Assembly: GCA_017460905.1 (NCBI GenBank)
Contig: JAFTZZ010000033.1
Coordinates: forward strand, 1 to 38,550
Source of the DNA: Acidaminococcaceae bacterium
GTDB taxonomy: Bacteria; Bacillota; Negativicutes; Acidaminococcales; Acidaminococcaceae
DNA: 38,550 bases
Direction: 5' to 3'
Positions 35,640 to 38,550 of the stretch are shown here, piece after piece (the stretch's first letter is position 1; each line of letters starts with the position of its first letter). The position numbers and the translations under genes are program-made. The notes beneath the pieces were generated by a model. The model was not told where the DNA came from. It made no database searches and was given only the letters and a program-made list of their open reading frames with translations.

Positions 35640-38375
35640 TTACCACACCCCCGTTGCAGACCGGAAACGGCGGTTTTCCTCATACAGTGCCTGTTTAATT
35701 TTGTCCAGGCCGCCACGATCCAGAAAGCCGGCGAACGAAGCCGCATCCATCGCCGACACCTGCAGCGTGATAGTGTCGCCGCCCGTTGTTGCCGCAATCG
35801 TGTCGTCTACGCTGCCGCCGCCGGAAAATTCCGGAACCCGCCCGGCATTTAATGCATCCAGCGCCGGGCGACCGATCATATCCACGGCCGCGCTGCGGAT
35901 CACATACTCCCCGTTGCTGAGCATGGCCGGAATGCTGTCGGATGTTCCTGTCCCTGGTCCGGAGATGTAGCCGCCGGTTGCTTTTTTAATTCCGAAAACA
36001 GTTTTGTTTGCCGCATCAGCTGGAGTCATTCCGCTGGCAATCATCGGAAAAGCGGAATATATTGCAAAAACAGACAGCCACTGCGTCAGAATCCTGACGG
36101 CATTTTCTATAATACTTTTTGCAAAATCGGCCAGCGCGTCCTTTGCGCTCTTTTCACCCAGGATAAAATCGGCCATGGCGTCGCCCATACTTTTGCCCAC
36201 CTGGTTGGCATATTCACAAATTTTATTTTTCCATTGCTCTGCCGTAGTAATAGAGTTTTTTTCCGCCTCCGCTGCTTTAGCCAGGCCGTCCCTGTATTTT
36301 TCCACAAATGCGTCGAACGTCAGGCCCTGGGCCTCCATGTCCGCCTGCAGCTGTTCCGGCGTTTTTCCTAACAAAGCGGCAAAGCCCGTCATTTGATCTG
36401 TTTCCGCAGGTTGGGCCATTATGGCATTAATCTCTTCCAGATCTTTTGTCAGTTTTTGTTTCAGCGCTTCGATTTTCGCCTGCGCTTCGTCTTTGTTGCC
36501 AAAAACCTGATCAAAAATACCCTGGCTTTTTTCTTTCAGGCTGCTATAATTTGCGCTGTATTCCGCCGCTTTCGCTTTGGCTTCGTACAGTTCATTTTCT
36601 GCGTCAATCTGATCCTGGATCGTTTTTAACGTATAATCCCTGGTTTTGTCGTCCCTGATCTTGGCCGCCAGAGCCAGCTCTTTTTCCAGCCCCTCCAGCA
36701 GCTGGTTATGCGCATTATCCAATTCCAGCAGCTTGATGCGTTTTTCTTCTTGCGTCCGGGCTTCGCCGGTCAGCATGCTCATATTGACCTTGGCCAGCTC
36801 CACGGTGCTCTTGGCCATGGCCCATTTTTGTTTATCGGCGTCGCTGTATTTTTTAATCAGCGTTTCTATTGCTTTTTCTTCTTCCGTCAATTCTTTTTTG
36901 GCGGATCCGCCGCCGGACCTGCCGCCGGTTTTTGCCGCCGCCGGAGCCTTGACGGTACGTTCAACCGTCCGGAAATGATTCTGGTTTCGACTTGCCCGGT
37001 CTTCCGGTTCAATTTCCGCTTTTTTGCCAAACGTCTGGGCCCAGCTTTTATTGACTTCGCTGCTCAACCCCTTGCCGACCGATGTTAAAATAGTCTTAAC
37101 CAGATCATATATATACAACAGTCCGTCAATAACCGGCTGCAGTGCCTCGTAAACATCCCTGCCGAACGAACAAAAAGCTTCGTACGCAGAATCTAACGCT
37201 AATACGATTAACTTAAACGTGGTAATAACGGCACTCAGCGCGCCGTCAATGATGTCTAGCGCAAACGCTGCCACCTCTTTCAGATCAGAAAAAGCGCCGC
37301 AGCCTTCCCCGCGAACCATATCAACCAGATCCTGGGTAAAGCTGATCAGATCCTGTATAATTTCCGACTGATCAAACGCGTCAAAAATGCCCATGCCGAT
37401 TTCTGCGCACATAGTCTGCAGATTGCCGGTTACATCGCCCCAGGCGTCGATTGTGTTGTTTTTGCTTTCCGCCATGCTGCCATCAAATTCATGCATGTAG
37501 TCCGTCAGGGCTCCGATGGCCTTCTGGGCATCCAGCGTGCCATCATCCAGCGCCTTCATGGCCTCTTCTGCAGACATTCCGATCTTGCCGAAAGCCTTGT
37601 CTAAATCCATACCGGCCATCTGCAGACTGACAAACTGCTTGCTGGTAGCTTCCCCGGTCGCCTGCATCCGGGCAATAGTGTTAACCATGGCCTGCGCTTC
37701 CGCCTGCCCTTTTCCCAGGCCGGCGGATGTATCGGCACACAGCTGGATCATGTCCGCAGCATTCTGCGCGGAATAACCTAACGTCATCAGCTGGATCCCC
37801 ATCTGCTGGACCGCGCTTTCATCGTAGTTTGTATTACGGTATACGTCATTGAAAGTGCGATACGCTTCCGTGGCGTCGGTTGTCATGCCTTTAATGGCGG
37901 CCAGCTGGGAAACGCTCTGCTGCATTTTTGCGCCGGCAGTCAGTACGGCCTCCCCCAAAGAGGCCAGCGCTGCCACGGCTCCCGTCATTATGGTAGTGGC
38001 CAGGTTGCCCAGGGCTACAGAAAAAGCCGTGGTAAAGCCCTCTGTTACTTTAAACTTTCCGGCCAGTCCTGCAGCGCCCGCATCCGCAGCGGCGGATGCT
38101 TTGGCCATGTTTTCCATTTCTTTAATGCTGGAATTGATGGCCCTGGCGTATTGCTGGTTAGCCTGCGTCTGTTCGTTGATCTCCTGGCGCAGCTTCCGCA
38201 TGGCGTCCGCCTGCTCTTTTGTTGCAATCGTTCCCTGCTTTGTAGTCGCCTCCAGGTCCTTCAGCTGCCGCTTCATGGCGGATACGCTTTGCATCCCCGC
38301 CGCCAGCTCCGTGTTTAATTTTTTGAGGCCTTCATCTTTCGCCTCTGTTACCAGGGTGATCTTTGCGTCTGCCAT
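35640..38375 (-). CDS. Tail tape measure protein
   Basis: A 911-residue tape measure. N-terminal coiled coil (KLNTELAAGMQSVSAMKRQLKDLEATTKQ), hydrophobic segment near 130-160 (FSVALGNLATTIMTGAVAAL), then a TMP_2-like region (YRTFNDVYRNTNYDESAVQQMGIQL, NMIQLCADTSAGLGKGQAEAQAMVNTIARMQATGEAT). A second hydrophobic zone lies at 355-415, coiled coils between 500 and 720, and a Gly-rich C-terminus (GGYISGPGTGTSDSIPAMLSNGEYVI). It sets tail length, here by the usual rule of about 1.5 angstrom per residue near 135 nm. No peptidase domain seen. The ribosome-binding site lies inside the gp10-like gene. Confidence 0.93.
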   Translation of the reverse strand: MADAKITLVTEAKDEGLKKLNTELAAGMQSVSAMKRQLKDLEATTKQGTIATKEQADAMRKLRQEINEQTQANQQYARAINSSIKEMENMAKASAAADAGAAGLAGKFKVTEGFTTAFSVALGNLATTIMTGAVAALASLGEAVLTAGAKMQQSVSQLAAIKGMTTDATEAYRTFNDVYRNTNYDESAVQQMGIQLMTLGYSAQNAADMIQLCADTSAGLGKGQAEAQAMVNTIARMQATGEATSKQFVSLQMAGMDLDKAFGKIGMSAEEAMKALDDGTLDAQKAIGALTDYMHEFDGSMAESKNNTIDAWGDVTGNLQTMCAEIGMGIFDAFDQSEIIQDLISFTQDLVDMVRGEGCGAFSDLKEVAAFALDIIDGALSAVITTFKLIVLALDSAYEAFCSFGRDVYEALQPVIDGLLYIYDLVKTILTSVGKGLSSEVNKSWAQTFGKKAEIEPEDRASRNQNHFRTVERTVKAPAAAKTGGRSGGGSAKKELTEEEKAIETLIKKYSDADKQKWAMAKSTVELAKVNMSMLTGEARTQEEKRIKLLELDNAHNQLLEGLEKELALAAKIRDDKTRDYTLKTIQDQIDAENELYEAKAKAAEYSANYSSLKEKSQGIFDQVFGNKDEAQAKIEALKQKLTKDLEEINAIMAQPAETDQMTGFAALLGKTPEQLQADMEAQGLTFDAFVEKYRDGLAKAAEAEKNSITTAEQWKNKICEYANQVGKSMGDAMADFILGEKSAKDALADFAKSIIENAVRILTQWLSVFAIYSAFPMIASGMTPADAANKTVFGIKKATGGYISGPGTGTSDSIPAMLSNGEYVIRSAAVDMIGRPALDALNAGRVPEFSGGGSVDDTIAATTGGDTITLQVSAMDAASFAGFLDRGGLDKIKQALYEENRRFRSATGVW

Positions 38376-38458
38376 TTTGTTATCTCCCTATTTTGATATG
38401 CGTGGCCATGTACATTTCAAGCTGGCCGCAGAAATAATCCTCAATGGCCGCCCGGTTA
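38371..38458. repeat. 88-bp terminal direct repeat, right copy
   Basis: Identical to bases 1-88. It carries the tape measure start and the last 26 codons of the gp10-like gene. After it the sequence departs from the left copy, which continues into the intact gp10-like gene. Confidence 0.9.
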
Positions 38459-38548
38459 TTTATTAACATCTTCTAAAACGATTTCGTCATTGCATTTAAA
38501 TATGCGATTGTGTGCAAACGCATTACGAACATGAGAGAGTAGTTGTCT
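38456..38548 (-). CDS. C-terminal fragment of a HEPN-like protein (partial)
   Basis: The terminal 92 bp encode, leftward, RQLLSHVRNAFAHNRIFKCN then DEIVLEDVNK and TAA. RNAFAH is an R-x4-H motif and the surrounding LLSHVRNAFAHNRI matches the active-site helix of HEPN proteins, often ribonucleases of defence or toxin-antitoxin systems. The 5' part lies beyond the window. The stop codon falls exactly where the 88-bp repeat begins, so this piece is joined to the gp10-like 3' end: either a chimeric assembly or a variant phage. The fragment is only 30 codons long. Confidence 0.45.
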   Translation of the reverse strand, partial: RQLLSHVRNAFAHNRIFKCNDEIVLEDVNK

Positions 38549-38550
38549 TA

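Noticed and set aside
1-38458. The 88-bp end repeat as a physical direct terminal repeat or att core
   Set aside because: It spans two structural genes and is followed by 92 further bases on the right; circular closure with a chimeric tail is simpler.

Overview
The window is an almost complete, circularly closing genome of a temperate, long-tailed (siphovirus-type) double-stranded DNA phage or prophage. Its first 88 bases recur at 38371-38458, so the contig closes on itself at about 38.37 kb. The last 92 bases (38459-38550) do not fit the circle and look like foreign sequence, including the end of a HEPN-like gene. Gene families typical of Bacillota phages (HK97-type head, P27 terminase, DUF1492-type late regulator, DUF739-like Cro, large serine integrase), combined with a lysis cassette carrying spanin-like coiled-coil membrane proteins, suggest a didermic Bacillota host such as a gut Negativicute. 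That host call is inference.

Layout. From a divergent immunity region (19255-19394) the repressor, two exported moron-like proteins and the serine integrase are read rightward. Everything else is read leftward. First comes the early operon: Cro-like protein, many small genes, XRE regulator, Rad52-like annealing protein, HNH nuclease, replisome organizer with an internal 12-bp iteron array, helicase loader, SSB, ParB-like protein and a DUF1492-like regulator. A late promoter region with 21-bp-spaced repeats and a terminator follows (8884-9022). Next is the packaging/head module: HNH, TerS, TerL, portal, ClpP-like protease, capsid, connectors, tail tube. Across the contig junction lie the tape measure, the DUF2460-DUF2163-NlpC-tip tail module, and fibre genes. 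Then come a diversity-generating retroelement (DGR) and the lysis cassette.

Highlights. (1) A complete DGR: a DUF6273/C-lectin-like target with a 127-bp variable repeat (VR), an Avd-like protein whose reading frame runs through the 127-bp template repeat (TR), and a YMDD reverse transcriptase. TR and VR differ at 15 positions, all of them adenines of the TR coding strand. (2) Two predicted programmed -1 frameshifts at A_AAA_AAA heptamers. One appends an X2/Ig-like domain to the major capsid protein; that domain has no obvious start of its own. The other makes the tail-assembly chaperone fusion (G/GT), which sits in an unusual place between head connectors. (3) Two almost completely overlapping membrane/coiled-coil reading frames after the endolysin, whose starts are 4 nt apart. 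(4) An origin-like array of 12-bp repeats inside the replisome organizer gene. (5) A probable late promoter with phased repeats and an adjacent terminator.

Most genes abut or overlap by ATGA/TAATG junctions, implying long polycistronic, translationally coupled transcripts. No tRNA, rRNA, insertion sequence or CRISPR array was seen, and no gap over 300 bases lacks a gene.
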